Source of the DNA: Rhodovastum atsumiense
Lineage (GTDB): Bacteria > Pseudomonadota > Alphaproteobacteria > Acetobacterales > Acetobacteraceae
Direction of reading: 5' to 3'
Length of the DNA stretch: 63,707 bases
Assembly: GCA_026225115.1 (NCBI GenBank)
Contig: JAMFSE010000039.1
Location: forward strand, 1-63,707
Shown here: piece by piece, positions 1-7,351 of the stretch
Layout: each line of letters begins with the position of its first letter
Numbering within the stretch: position 1 is the first letter of the stretch
Notes under the pieces: model-generated
Told to the model about the DNA's origin: nothing
Databases searched by the model: none
What the model saw: the letters and a program-made list of their open reading frames with translations, nothing else
Position numbers and translations under genes: made by a program

Positions 1-261
1 GCCCAAGTCCGAGAACGCGATTTTCGCTTCGCCCATGGCATCCGCCACCATGGGCGCCAAAGCGGATAGATGGGCGCGGGCGGCGATTTCCGGGACGACG
101 CCGCCGAAGGCCGCGTGGTCGGCGATCTGGCTCAGCACCCGCTCAGCCAGGATCCGCCCATCCGGTGCCAATATGGCGGCCGCGGTCTCATCGCAGGAGC
201 TTTCGATTCCTAGAACCGGACCGGAAATGGCTTCATGAAAGGTCTCGTCTTTTCGTTCCAT
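1..261 (-). CDS. tsaD: tRNA N6-adenosine threonylcarbamoyltransferase TsaD (N-terminal part, cut by window edge)
   Basis: Reading leftward from the ATG at 261 gives a protein containing [16 protein letters not shown] near residue 17, then a [13 protein letters not shown] stretch near residue 50. These are signature segments of the TsaD/Gcp ATPase-fold family, which with TsaB and TsaE transfers threonylcarbamoyl to A37 of ANN-decoding tRNAs in the cytoplasm. Only the first 87 codons lie in the window. It is divergent from hemC, a pairing I recall from other alphaproteobacteria. The intergenic region between them holds two strong palindromes. Identification is confident; the remainder of the gene cannot be judged. 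Confidence 0.93.
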   Translation of the reverse strand, partial: MERKDETFHEAISGPVLGIESSCDETAAAILAPDGRILAERVLSQIADHAAFGGVVPEIAARAHLSALAPMVADAMGEAKIAFSDLG

Positions 262-274
262 GGCGGTGGTTCTA

Positions 275-331
275 GATCAATATTGGTGCAGGTCGAATCG
301 TCAGATTCGACCTGCACCAATGAAATTGATC
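275..331. repeat. Perfect 18-bp inverted repeat between divergent tsaD and hemC
   Basis: Arms 282-299 and 304-321 are perfectly complementary over 18 bp with a 4-nt loop (GTCA). The pairing extends with GATCAAT (275-281) against ATTGATC (325-331) after a 3-nt bulge. No T-tract follows, and it lies between two divergent starts, so a terminator role is unlikely. An operator, a cruciform or a small repeat element are the options. Function is not known. Confidence 0.8.
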
Positions 332-342
332 GCAAAACGAAG

Positions 343-378
343 CTAGAGCATGATTGACGTTAGGAAATCATGCTCTAG
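343..378. repeat. CTAGAGCATGATT-type palindromic intergenic repeat, copy 1
   Basis: Arms 343-355 (CTAGAGCATGATT) and 366-378 (AATCATGCTCTAG) are perfectly complementary, with a 10-nt loop. The same core, CTAGAGCATGAT, recurs as a 15-bp-arm palindrome at 4295-4331. I recall similar TAGAGCATGATC palindromes in intergenic DNA of many alphaproteobacteria. It ends 9 nt before the hemC start, so it could influence hemC translation; that is inference. Confidence 0.75.
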
Positions 379-387
379 AGCAGCCCG

Positions 388-1398
388 ATGAATTCCGCGA
401 CGCCTGGACCCGCATCTGAGTTCCGTCCCGATGTGCAGCCGCACCGCCGGCCATTGCCGCTGAAAGTCGGCACCAGGGGCTCGCCGCTGGCGCGCGCGCA
501 AACCGCGCATTTTCTGGCGCTTCTGCGGCATTTCTGCCCGGTGCTCAAAGGCATGGATGTGTTCGAGGAGCATATCATCACCACCACCGGCGATGCGGTG
601 CAGGATCGCTCATTGGCGGAAATCGGCGGCAAGGGCCTGTTCGCCAAGGAAATCCACGAGGCGCTGGCGGCGAAGCGGATCGATTTCGCGGTCCATAGCC
701 TGAAGGACCTGGAAACGGTTTTGCCGCCCGGCATTACCCTGGCCTGCACATTGAAGCGGGAAGATGCCCGCGATGTGCTTATCCTGCCTGAGGGCCGCAC
801 CGGTCTTGATCCGGCCGATCCTTACGCGGCGCTGCCGCAGGGCGCGGTCATCGGCTCGGCCTCCGTCCGCCGCCAGGCGCAGTTGAAACATGCAAGGCCC
901 GACCTGCAATTCACCTTGTTTCGCGGCAATGTCGGCACCCGCCTGGCCAAGATCGACGCCGGCGAGGTGGCGGCCACCCTGCTGGCCTATGCCGGTCTAC
1001 GGCGCCTGGGGTTGGAACACCGGGCCAGCCTGCCGCTCAGCACCGATCTGATGGTGCCCTCCGCCTGCCAGGGCATTGTCGGCATCACCATTCGTTCCGA
1101 AGATACCGAATTGCTGGCGATGCTCGCTGGCATCGAGGACCCGGAGGCCAAAGCCGTCGCCACGGCCGAGCGGGCTTTGCTCGCGGCACTGGACGGCTCC
1201 TGCCGCACGCCGATCGGCGGCTATGCGCGGCTTCTGGCGGATGGCAGCCTGCATCTCACCGGGCTGGTCGCGCGCAAAGATGGTTCGTTTTTGCTGAAAC
1301 GCTCCTGCGCCGGCCCGAAAGCGGATGCGGAATTTTTGGGCAGAACGCTGGGCGAGTCCCTGAAAGCCGACAGCCCGGCCGATATCTTTGCCCCTTGA
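388..1398 (+). CDS. hemC: Hydroxymethylbilane synthase (porphobilinogen deaminase)
   Basis: Polymerises four porphobilinogen molecules to hydroxymethylbilane in cytoplasmic tetrapyrrole synthesis. The family N-terminal motif VGTRGSPLARAQ begins near residue 28; a GNVGTRLAKIDAGE segment and the cofactor-cysteine region DGSCRTPIGGYA are present. At 336 residues it is slightly longer than usual because of the N-terminus; a TTG at 454 would give a start just before the conserved motif and is a serious alternative, since no clear ribosome binding site precedes 388. Its last codons overlap the TTG start of hemD by 4 nt, indicating translational coupling. Confidence 0.95.
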   Translation: MNSATPGPASEFRPDVQPHRRPLPLKVGTRGSPLARAQTAHFLALLRHFCPVLKGMDVFEEHIITTTGDAVQDRSLAEIGGKGLFAKEIHEALAAKRIDFAVHSLKDLETVLPPGITLACTLKREDARDVLILPEGRTGLDPADPYAALPQGAVIGSASVRRQAQLKHARPDLQFTLFRGNVGTRLAKIDAGEVAATLLAYAGLRRLGLEHRASLPLSTDLMVPSACQGIVGITIRSEDTELLAMLAGIEDPEAKAVATAERALLAALDGSCRTPIGGYARLLADGSLHLTGLVARKDGSFLLKRSCAGPKADAEFLGRTLGESLKADSPADIFAP

Positions 1399-2075
1399 AG
1401 GTACTGGTCACCCGGCCGGAACCCGGCGCCAGCGCCACGGCGGCGCAATTGCGGCGCCTGGGCTTCGAGCCGGTATTGCTGCCCTGCCTTAAAATCGCGC
1501 GCCGCGCCGCGAAATTGCCTGAGCGGCCGGCGGCAATCATCATCACCAGCGCCCAGGCGATCCCGGCGCTACCCGAAAATTTCTGCAATATCCCGTGCTT
1601 CTGCGTGGGCGATGCAACGGCGGCGCGGCTGCGCGAGGCAGGATTTTTGGCCGTCGAGAGCGCTTCCGGGGATGCCAAAGACCTGTTCCGGCTGATCACA
1701 TCCCGGCCGATTCCCGGCACCTATCTTCTGGCATCCGGCGCGCGTCAGGGGCTCGAACTGGCGCACCAACTGCGCGCCGCGGGCTTGAGGGTGATTCGCC
1801 GCAGCGTGTATTCCGCCACGCCGCTGCGTGTGCTGCCAGCTTCGCTACGGGCGACGCTGACCTCGGGCGCCATCGACAAAGCCCTGTTCTATTCGGCGGA
1901 GACGGCGAAAGCCTTCATCGCCTTGCGGCCGCCCGCGACTGCGCGGATCGAGAGCCTGGCGTTGAGCCCGGCCATTGCCGAGGTGCTGCAAAGCTTGCCC
2001 TGGCGGGCGATCCGTGTCGCATTGGCGCCGGCGGAAGCGGATTTGCTGGCATTATTACAGATGAGTGTGCGTTGA
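1395..2075 (+). CDS. hemD: Uroporphyrinogen-III synthase
   Basis: Closes and inverts ring D of hydroxymethylbilane to make uroporphyrinogen III, the substrate of the next heme-pathway steps. The protein (226 residues) opens with KVLVTRPEPGASATA, the usual HemD start, followed by two alpha/beta halves; sequence conservation in this family is low, so position next to hemC is important support. The TTG start lies inside the hemC stop (4-nt overlap), and the stop overlaps the next ATG by 1 nt, so hemC, hemD and the following gene look like one translationally coupled operon. Confidence 0.92.
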   Translation: MKVLVTRPEPGASATAAQLRRLGFEPVLLPCLKIARRAAKLPERPAAIIITSAQAIPALPENFCNIPCFCVGDATAARLREAGFLAVESASGDAKDLFRLITSRPIPGTYLLASGARQGLELAHQLRAAGLRVIRRSVYSATPLRVLPASLRATLTSGAIDKALFYSAETAKAFIALRPPATARIESLALSPAIAEVLQSLPWRAIRVALAPAEADLLALLQMSVR

Positions 2076-2956
2076 TGAGCGAGACGGAAACCCCTGCGGA
2101 AGCCTTGCCCGAGCTACAGCCCGGGTTGAGCCGGGCGCGGACAGTCGAAGTCCCGCCGCCGGCGCTCAAACCCCGGCGCAGCCTTTGGCCTGTCCTCGGT
2201 ATTATCGGCTTCCTGCTGCTGGCCGCCGGCGAGGGCTATCTGTACCGGCTGCACCAGCTGATTCCGAATAACGCCACCGCCATCGCCGTGCTGCAGGCGC
2301 AGGTGACCGGCCTGCAGGAATACGCCAACCGCGCCCAGCCGGCGCCGGACAGCGTGATGGTGCAGGCGGATCTGACGCAGAAGATCGCCAACCTCAGCGC
2401 CGCCGTCACCGTGCTGCAGACGCAATCGGCCACCGACCATGCCGCCATCGCGACCCTTGCCGCCAGCAGCACCGACCTCACCAAGCTGACCGCAAAAATT
2501 ACCCTGCTCAACCAGTTGCAGATCGCGCGCATGGCGCTCGATTCCGGGCAGCCATTGGGCAATATCCCCAACGCCCCGCCGGCGCTGGCGCAATTTGCCA
2601 CCGCAGCGCCGCCGACCGAGGCGGCTTTGGTCCTCAGCTTCCCCGCCGCCGCCCGCCAGGCCAATCTCGTCAGCGTTGAGCGGGTGCAGGGCAAATCCTT
2701 CTGGGCCCGCGTTCTGGCGCGGATGGAAGGCATGATCACCATCACCAACGGCGCGAATGTCGTCGTCGGCGCGCCCGCCAGCGCAATTACGACGCAGGCG
2801 CAGGCCTTGCTGAATGCCGGCGACCTGGCGGGGGCCGTCGCGACGCTGGACGGGCTAAGTCCGACCACCCAGGCCGGCCTCGGGGACTGGCTGCCCCGGG
2901 CCCGGGGCCTGCTGGCCGCGCGGGCCGCGCTGATCACCATGGCGGGCCAGGCCTGA
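2075..2956 (+). CDS. Mitofilin/Mic60-type inner-membrane protein
   Basis: The start is the ATG at 2075, overlapping the hemD stop by 1 nt; a longer in-frame reading from 1595 would run through hemD and is rejected. The 293-residue product has a proline-rich cytoplasmic N-terminus, one membrane segment at about residues 38-56, then a long Ala/Gln-rich helical region with coiled-coil character and a compact C-terminal helical domain. This layout and the position between hemD and a hemY-type gene match the alphaproteobacterial mitofilin family (COG4223), relatives of mitochondrial Mic60 that shape inner-membrane invaginations. The specific function here is inferred from the family and context only. 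Confidence 0.75.
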   Translation: MSETETPAEALPELQPGLSRARTVEVPPPALKPRRSLWPVLGIIGFLLLAAGEGYLYRLHQLIPNNATAIAVLQAQVTGLQEYANRAQPAPDSVMVQADLTQKIANLSAAVTVLQTQSATDHAAIATLAASSTDLTKLTAKITLLNQLQIARMALDSGQPLGNIPNAPPALAQFATAAPPTEAALVLSFPAAARQANLVSVERVQGKSFWARVLARMEGMITITNGANVVVGAPASAITTQAQALLNAGDLAGAVATLDGLSPTTQAGLGDWLPRARGLLAARAALITMAGQA

Positions 2957-2957
2957 A

Positions 2958-4217
2958 ATGTTCCGCGCCATTCGCTTTATCCTTATCGCCGCCGTGCTGC
3001 TGGCGCTCGCCTGGTGGATCGGCACGGTTCCAGGCACGCTGACCGCGCATTCCGGCAATTATACGGTGCAAACCTCGGTGCCGGCTGCGGTGCTGATCCT
3101 TGTAGTCATTGTGTTAATCCTGACCCTTCTACTGCGGCTGATTGGCCATGTGCGGCGGGCGCCTGGCGGGATCGGCAGCTGGCGGAGCAACAAGCGGCTG
3201 AAGCAGGGCGATATTGCGCTACAGCGCGGGATCGTGGCGCTGGCCGCCGGCGACGCCGCAACGGCGCAGGCGGCGGCAGTGCAGTCCCGCAAACTGCTCG
3301 GCGATACGCCCCTGGTGCTGTTGCTCGCCGCGGAATCCGCCCGGCTTTCCGGCAAACCCGAGCAGGCAAAGGCGGCGTTTCAGGCACTGACCGGGCATAA
3401 GGACATGGCGTTTCTCGGGCATCGCGGCCTGCTCCGGCACGCGGTGGAAGGCGGCGACCATGACATTGCCGCGATCCACGCGCTGGCCGCCGAAGATGCC
3501 TATCCCGGTAGCGCCTGGCTGCAGACCCAGCGTCTGGACATTGCGTTAAAGAAACATGATTTCCGGGCAGCGCTGGCGCTGGCGAGCGCCCCGGCTGAAA
3601 TTGCCGCGCTGGCGACGGCCGCGGCGAACGAAGCCGCCTACGGGGCGGATGCATTGCGCTATGCCAAACAGGCCATCAAGGCGGCACCGGGATTTGCCCC
3701 GGCAATCGCCGCTTATGCGCAGGCGCTACGAAAAACCCGCCGCGACCGCGCTGCCAAAAAGACGCTGTTGAAGGGCTGGGCAGCCGCGCCTCACCCGCTG
3801 ATTGCCACCGCTTATTTAGCCCATTTTTCCTCACCGATCGAGCGCGCGCAGGCCGCCGCCGAGCTTGCCAAAACCGCACCCGGAAGCCCGGAATCGGAGC
3901 TTTTGCTCAGCCAGACCTCGCTCGACGCCCAGCTGACCGGCGAGGCCAAACGCCACGCCAACGCCGCCATCCAGGCCGGGCTGACCGACAGGCGGCCGTT
4001 TACCGTGCTCGCCAGCCTCGACCCCACCCCCGAGACCGCCGCCGCGGCCAGCGCCGCCCCCGCGCCGAAATGGGTCTGCGGCAATTGCTCCGCCGAAACT
4101 TCTGATTGGACCGCAATCTGCCCGGTTTGCGGAAAGGCCGGGACGATGCTGTGGCGAACCTCGCCATCGAAAGCCCTGGCCGTTACGGAAGGCTCCGCTC
4201 TGCTCCCGGCGGGCTAG
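2958..4217 (+). CDS. HemY-type TPR membrane protein with C-terminal zinc ribbon
   Basis: A 419-residue protein with two N-terminal membrane segments (about residues 3-22 and 42-62) joined by a short periplasmic loop, followed by a tetratricopeptide-like helical region rich in Ala, as in HemY N-terminal-domain proteins linked to heme synthesis gene clusters. The C-terminus carries C-x2-C-x10-C-x2-C (WVCGNC ... CPVCG), a zinc-ribbon or rubredoxin-like knuckle common in alphaproteobacterial members. It starts 1 nt after the preceding gene, so it is in the same operon. This family is not the HemY protoporphyrinogen oxidase; its molecular role is unsettled. Confidence 0.8.
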   Translation: MFRAIRFILIAAVLLALAWWIGTVPGTLTAHSGNYTVQTSVPAAVLILVVIVLILTLLLRLIGHVRRAPGGIGSWRSNKRLKQGDIALQRGIVALAAGDAATAQAAAVQSRKLLGDTPLVLLLAAESARLSGKPEQAKAAFQALTGHKDMAFLGHRGLLRHAVEGGDHDIAAIHALAAEDAYPGSAWLQTQRLDIALKKHDFRAALALASAPAEIAALATAAANEAAYGADALRYAKQAIKAAPGFAPAIAAYAQALRKTRRDRAAKKTLLKGWAAAPHPLIATAYLAHFSSPIERAQAAAELAKTAPGSPESELLLSQTSLDAQLTGEAKRHANAAIQAGLTDRRPFTVLASLDPTPETAAAASAAPAPKWVCGNCSAETSDWTAICPVCGKAGTMLWRTSPSKALAVTEGSALLPAG

Positions 4218-4225
4218 AGCGCGAT

Positions 4226-4262
4226 CGTTTTAGGTTCGCTCAGCTTGAGCAGACCTAAAACG
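4226..4262. repeat. Palindromic intergenic repeat downstream of the hemY-type gene
   Basis: Arms CGTTTTAGGT (4226-4235) and ACCTAAAACG (4253-4262) are perfectly complementary and enclose a second small stem GCTCA/TGAGC (4238-4242, 4246-4250). It starts 9 nt after a stop codon in the gap between convergent genes. It may act as a terminator, but no T-tract follows. It resembles repeats I recall as widespread in alphaproteobacterial intergenic DNA. Confidence 0.6.
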
Positions 4263-4294
4263 TGAATCGCCCTCAGCAAAAATGCTCAAAAATG

Positions 4295-4331
4295 CTAGAG
4301 CATGATCGCAGCTAAAGCGATCATGCTCTAG
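4295..4331. repeat. CTAGAGCATGATCGC palindrome, copy 2
   Basis: Arms 4295-4309 and 4317-4331 are perfectly complementary over 15 bp with a 7-nt loop. The right arm covers the last four codons, including the stop, of the leftward acyltransferase gene. Copy 1 lies at 343-378. Position at a 3' end fits a terminator-like or mRNA-stabilising structure. Confidence 0.75.
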
Positions 4332-5406
4332 ACCGCACCGGCAAATTGAACGCGCCGAGCCGTCTTCCCGGACTTTCGACCCAATGATGCAAAGCGATCG
4401 CGGCCAGGACCGGCAGGGTAAGCGCCGCCGGCAGCCATAGCAGCGTAAACAGCCCGGCGCTGTCATGGGTCAAGGGCGCGATCAGCATGGCGCAGGCCCG
4501 CTGCATCGGCTCATTGATCAAATAGAGCGGGTAGGAGATGGCGCCCAGATATTGCGCCGCCCGGCTGTCCAGCAATTTCGGCAGCAAAACCATGCGCGGA
4601 TTGCGCTGCGCCAGCAGCACCACCGTCCAGCCGATGGAAATGAAGGCCCGGGATGGAACGCCGGAGACCAGGCCAAGTCCGAAAACGGTAAGCAGGCAGA
4701 TGAGATAAGGGATGGGGTTGCGGCTGCGCATCCAGACGGCGGCAGCGAGCCCCAAAGCGAAATAAGGCGCGGCATCCGGTAGAAAGGCGCGGCTAAACTG
4801 CCAAAAGGGCGGCAAAAACGACGCGCCGGCGCGATAAACCGCGCCAAGCGCCAGCATTCCATAGGCGAAATGCATCAACCGGCGGGAGCCTTTCATGCGC
4901 GGCAGCGTCAGGCCCATGACAATGTAGAACTGCCATTCGGTAGACAAGCTCCAGGCCGGACCGAGAACGGTAATCCAGGCCCAGGGCAGCACGCCCTGCG
5001 GAATAAGCCCGTGCACCAGGGTAAAATGCGCGATGATATGCCAGACCAGCTGCGGCGGCAGCGCCCAGAGCAATCCGGCATAGGAGGTCGGCGCGATCCA
5101 GGGCATTCCAGGCAGCGGCGAGCCCAGGCAGATCACCACCACCGCCAGCCCCAGCACAGAAAAATACACCGGCAAGAGCCGCCGCGCCCGGCCCCGCAGA
5201 AACGGCCAGAACTGGTAATTGAACCGCTCGAGCGAATTGAAAATAACCAGCCCGCTCAAGGCAAAAAACAGATCGACCGCGGCCTCGCCATGCCGGAACG
5301 GCGCCGCCAGCCAATACGGCACATCCGCGAACGGCAGCGCGTGGCCAAACATGACATAAACAGCGAGCACGCCCCGTAGACCATCTAAACGAGATAATCT
5401 CTCCAT
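4321..5406 (-). CDS. Acyltransferase 3 family membrane protein
   Basis: A 361-residue polytopic protein with about ten membrane segments. It opens with RLDGLRGVLAVYVMFGHALP, the typical RxDGLRGxxAxxVxxxH start of the acyltransferase 3 (OafA/NodX) family, where the histidine is thought to be catalytic, and has an ALSGLVIFNS segment near residue 50. Such proteins O-acylate surface polysaccharides or related glycoconjugates at the inner membrane. The substrate cannot be told from the sequence or from the neighbours (ftsY upstream, hem genes convergent). It is one of three family members in this window. Confidence 0.85.
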   Translation of the reverse strand: MERLSRLDGLRGVLAVYVMFGHALPFADVPYWLAAPFRHGEAAVDLFFALSGLVIFNSLERFNYQFWPFLRGRARRLLPVYFSVLGLAVVVICLGSPLPGMPWIAPTSYAGLLWALPPQLVWHIIAHFTLVHGLIPQGVLPWAWITVLGPAWSLSTEWQFYIVMGLTLPRMKGSRRLMHFAYGMLALGAVYRAGASFLPPFWQFSRAFLPDAAPYFALGLAAAVWMRSRNPIPYLICLLTVFGLGLVSGVPSRAFISIGWTVVLLAQRNPRMVLLPKLLDSRAAQYLGAISYPLYLINEPMQRACAMLIAPLTHDSAGLFTLLWLPAALTLPVLAAIALHHWVESPGRRLGAFNLPVRSRA

Positions 5407-5457
5407 TTAGACAACCTATACGGGTATTCCAGAGAAACCAAGCCTTAAGACGGAGCG

Positions 5458-6378
5458 CTATATTCCGACCAGCGCCCTGGCGAACTCGCTTGCATCGAAC
5501 GGCCGCAAATCCCCGGCCTGCTCACCTGTGCCGACGGCATGCACCGGCAGCTTGAACGCATCGGCCAGCGCCACGACGATGCCGCCGCGCGCCGAACCAT
5601 CCAGCTTAGTGACGATCAGCCCGGTGAGATCCACCATGTCCCGGAAGGTCCGCACCTGGTTGATCGCATTCTGCCCGGTGGTGGCGTCCAGCGTCAGCAG
5701 CACCGCATGCGGCGCCGAGGAATCCAGCTTGCGAATGACGCGGATGATTTTCTGCAATTCCTCCATCAGCACGGATTTATTATGCAGCCGGCCGGCGGTA
5801 TCGATGAGCAATATATCCGCCCGCTGCGCCTGGGCTTTCGCCAGCGCGTCATGCGCCAGCGATGCCGCATCACTATTGGGCGGGGCCGAAATCACCTCGG
5901 CCCGGGCGCGGGTGCCCCAGACCTGAAGCTGCTCGACAGCGGCGGCCCGGAAGGTATCGCCGGCCGCAAGAACTGGAATCAGCCCCTGCTCGCGATAGGC
6001 GGTTGCCAGCTTGCCGATGGTGGTGGTCTTGCCGGCGCCGTTGACGCCGACCATGAGAATCACAAACGGCTTGCGCCCCGGCGCCGGGTTCAGCGGCAGG
6101 GCGACAGGCTGCAGGATGGCGGCAATTTCGCTCGCCAGCGCCTCGCGGATTTCAACATCGCTGACTTCCTTGCCAAAGCGGGTGCGGCGAAAATTCTCGA
6201 TCACCCGGGATGCCACCGCGGTGCCGAGATCGGCCGCGATCAGCATGTCCTCCAGCTCTTCCAGCGCCGCGTCATCCAGCTTGCGCTTGGTGAAGGTGGC
6301 GGAAATATTCTGGCCGAGTTTTTCGGCGCTTTTTGAAAGCCCGGTTTTGAGTTTGGAGAAAAACGCCGAAAGCGCCAT
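5458..6378 (-). CDS. ftsY: Signal recognition particle receptor FtsY
   Basis: GTPase that docks SRP-ribosome complexes at the inner membrane for co-translational insertion. The 306-residue protein has an N-domain of helices (about 1-90) and a G-domain with P-loop GVNGAGKTTT, DTFRAAAVEQL, DTAGR and TKLDGSARGG, ending with the HAVGTGEQAGDLRPF segment near the C-terminus. It lacks the long acidic A-domain of E. coli FtsY, as is common in alphaproteobacteria. It starts 3 nt after the dapF stop, so it is co-transcribed with dapF. Confidence 0.96.
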   Translation of the reverse strand: MALSAFFSKLKTGLSKSAEKLGQNISATFTKRKLDDAALEELEDMLIAADLGTAVASRVIENFRRTRFGKEVSDVEIREALASEIAAILQPVALPLNPAPGRKPFVILMVGVNGAGKTTTIGKLATAYREQGLIPVLAAGDTFRAAAVEQLQVWGTRARAEVISAPPNSDAASLAHDALAKAQAQRADILLIDTAGRLHNKSVLMEELQKIIRVIRKLDSSAPHAVLLTLDATTGQNAINQVRTFRDMVDLTGLIVTKLDGSARGGIVVALADAFKLPVHAVGTGEQAGDLRPFDASEFARALVGI

Positions 6379-6381
6379 GGC

Positions 6382-7215
6382 TCAGCCGAACTCCGGCAGC
6401 AGGCCGCTGAACGCCGTAACCGCGGGGCCCTTCATCAGCACATGATTATCCTCACGCCAGGTGATGACGAGCTCTCCGCCATCGAGCAGCACATTCGCCT
6501 GCCGCCCGGCGAGCCCGCGGCGATGCGCGTTGACCAGAGCGGCGCAAGCGCCGGAACCGCAGGCCAAAGTCAGGCCGGAGCCGCGCTCCCAAACCCGCAG
6601 CCGGATCCGGTCCGGCGCTTCGATACTGGCAAAGCCGATATTCGCACGCTCGGGAAAATTTTTATTCCGCTCCAACACAGGACCGATGGTCTCGATCTGC
6701 AGACCCGCCAGGTCCCTGAGAAAAAACGTCGCGTGCGGATTGCCCATGGAGCAGGCCGCCGGGTCTTCGACCGGACCCATGGCGATTTTCAGATGCAGCG
6801 TGTCGGCCGGCCCTGCGAGCGGGATCTCGTCCCATTGAAGCCGCGGTTCGCCCATATCCACCTCGACCAGCCCGGGGCCAACGATCTCGGATGGCAGCAA
6901 GCCGGAGATGGTCCGGATGGTTATTCGGCGCTGGCCCGTCTCTCCCGCCAGTAACGCCGCGACGCAGCGCGTGGCATTGCCGCAGGCGCCGGATTCCGAG
7001 CCGTCGGCGTTCAATATCCGCATGAAGGCATCGCCCCCGGCGGCGTCCACTTCCAACATGATGATCTGGTCGCAGCCGATGCCCAGTCTGCGGTCGGCAA
7101 TCCATTTCGCCTGGCTGCCGGAAATGGCGAGCGCCCGGGCGCGCCCATCCAGCACCACGAAATCATTGCCGGCGCCGTGCATCTTCAAAAACGGCAGACC
7201 GTTTAAACCATCCAT
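6382..7215 (-). CDS. dapF: Diaminopimelate epimerase
   Basis: Converts LL- to meso-diaminopimelate for lysine and peptidoglycan synthesis in the cytoplasm. The two catalytic-cysteine motifs are present: ACGNATRC (first Cys) and CGSGACAAL (second Cys), and the N-terminus has the family segment [16 protein letters not shown] chose the ATG at 7215 (277 residues), because the longer reading from 7272 adds 19 residues not typical of the family. In many alphaproteobacteria a MiaB-like tRNA methylthiotransferase gene lies between dapF and ftsY; here only 3 nt separate them, so that gene is absent from this locus. Confidence 0.95.
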   Translation of the reverse strand: MDGLNGLPFLKMHGAGNDFVVLDGRARALAISGSQAKWIADRRLGIGCDQIIMLEVDAAGGDAFMRILNADGSESGACGNATRCVAALLAGETGQRRITIRTISGLLPSEIVGPGLVEVDMGEPRLQWDEIPLAGPADTLHLKIAMGPVEDPAACSMGNPHATFFLRDLAGLQIETIGPVLERNKNFPERANIGFASIEAPDRIRLRVWERGSGLTLACGSGACAALVNAHRRGLAGRQANVLLDGGELVITWREDNHVLMKGPAVTAFSGLLPEFG

Positions 7216-7351
7216 GCCGGCATTATGACATTCTAACCGGCCGCAGAGAAGCGCGCGGAGCGGATCGCCCACATTCCGAAACGGTTACATTCAATCCAGA
7301 TTGGGGTTTTTGCGGTTGCCATGCAAAAACGCGGGACCAGTTAGTCACAAC

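Noticed and set aside
1595-2074. Upstream extension of the mitofilin-type frame
   Set aside because: Runs through hemD in another frame; the ATG at 2075 gives the natural coupled start.
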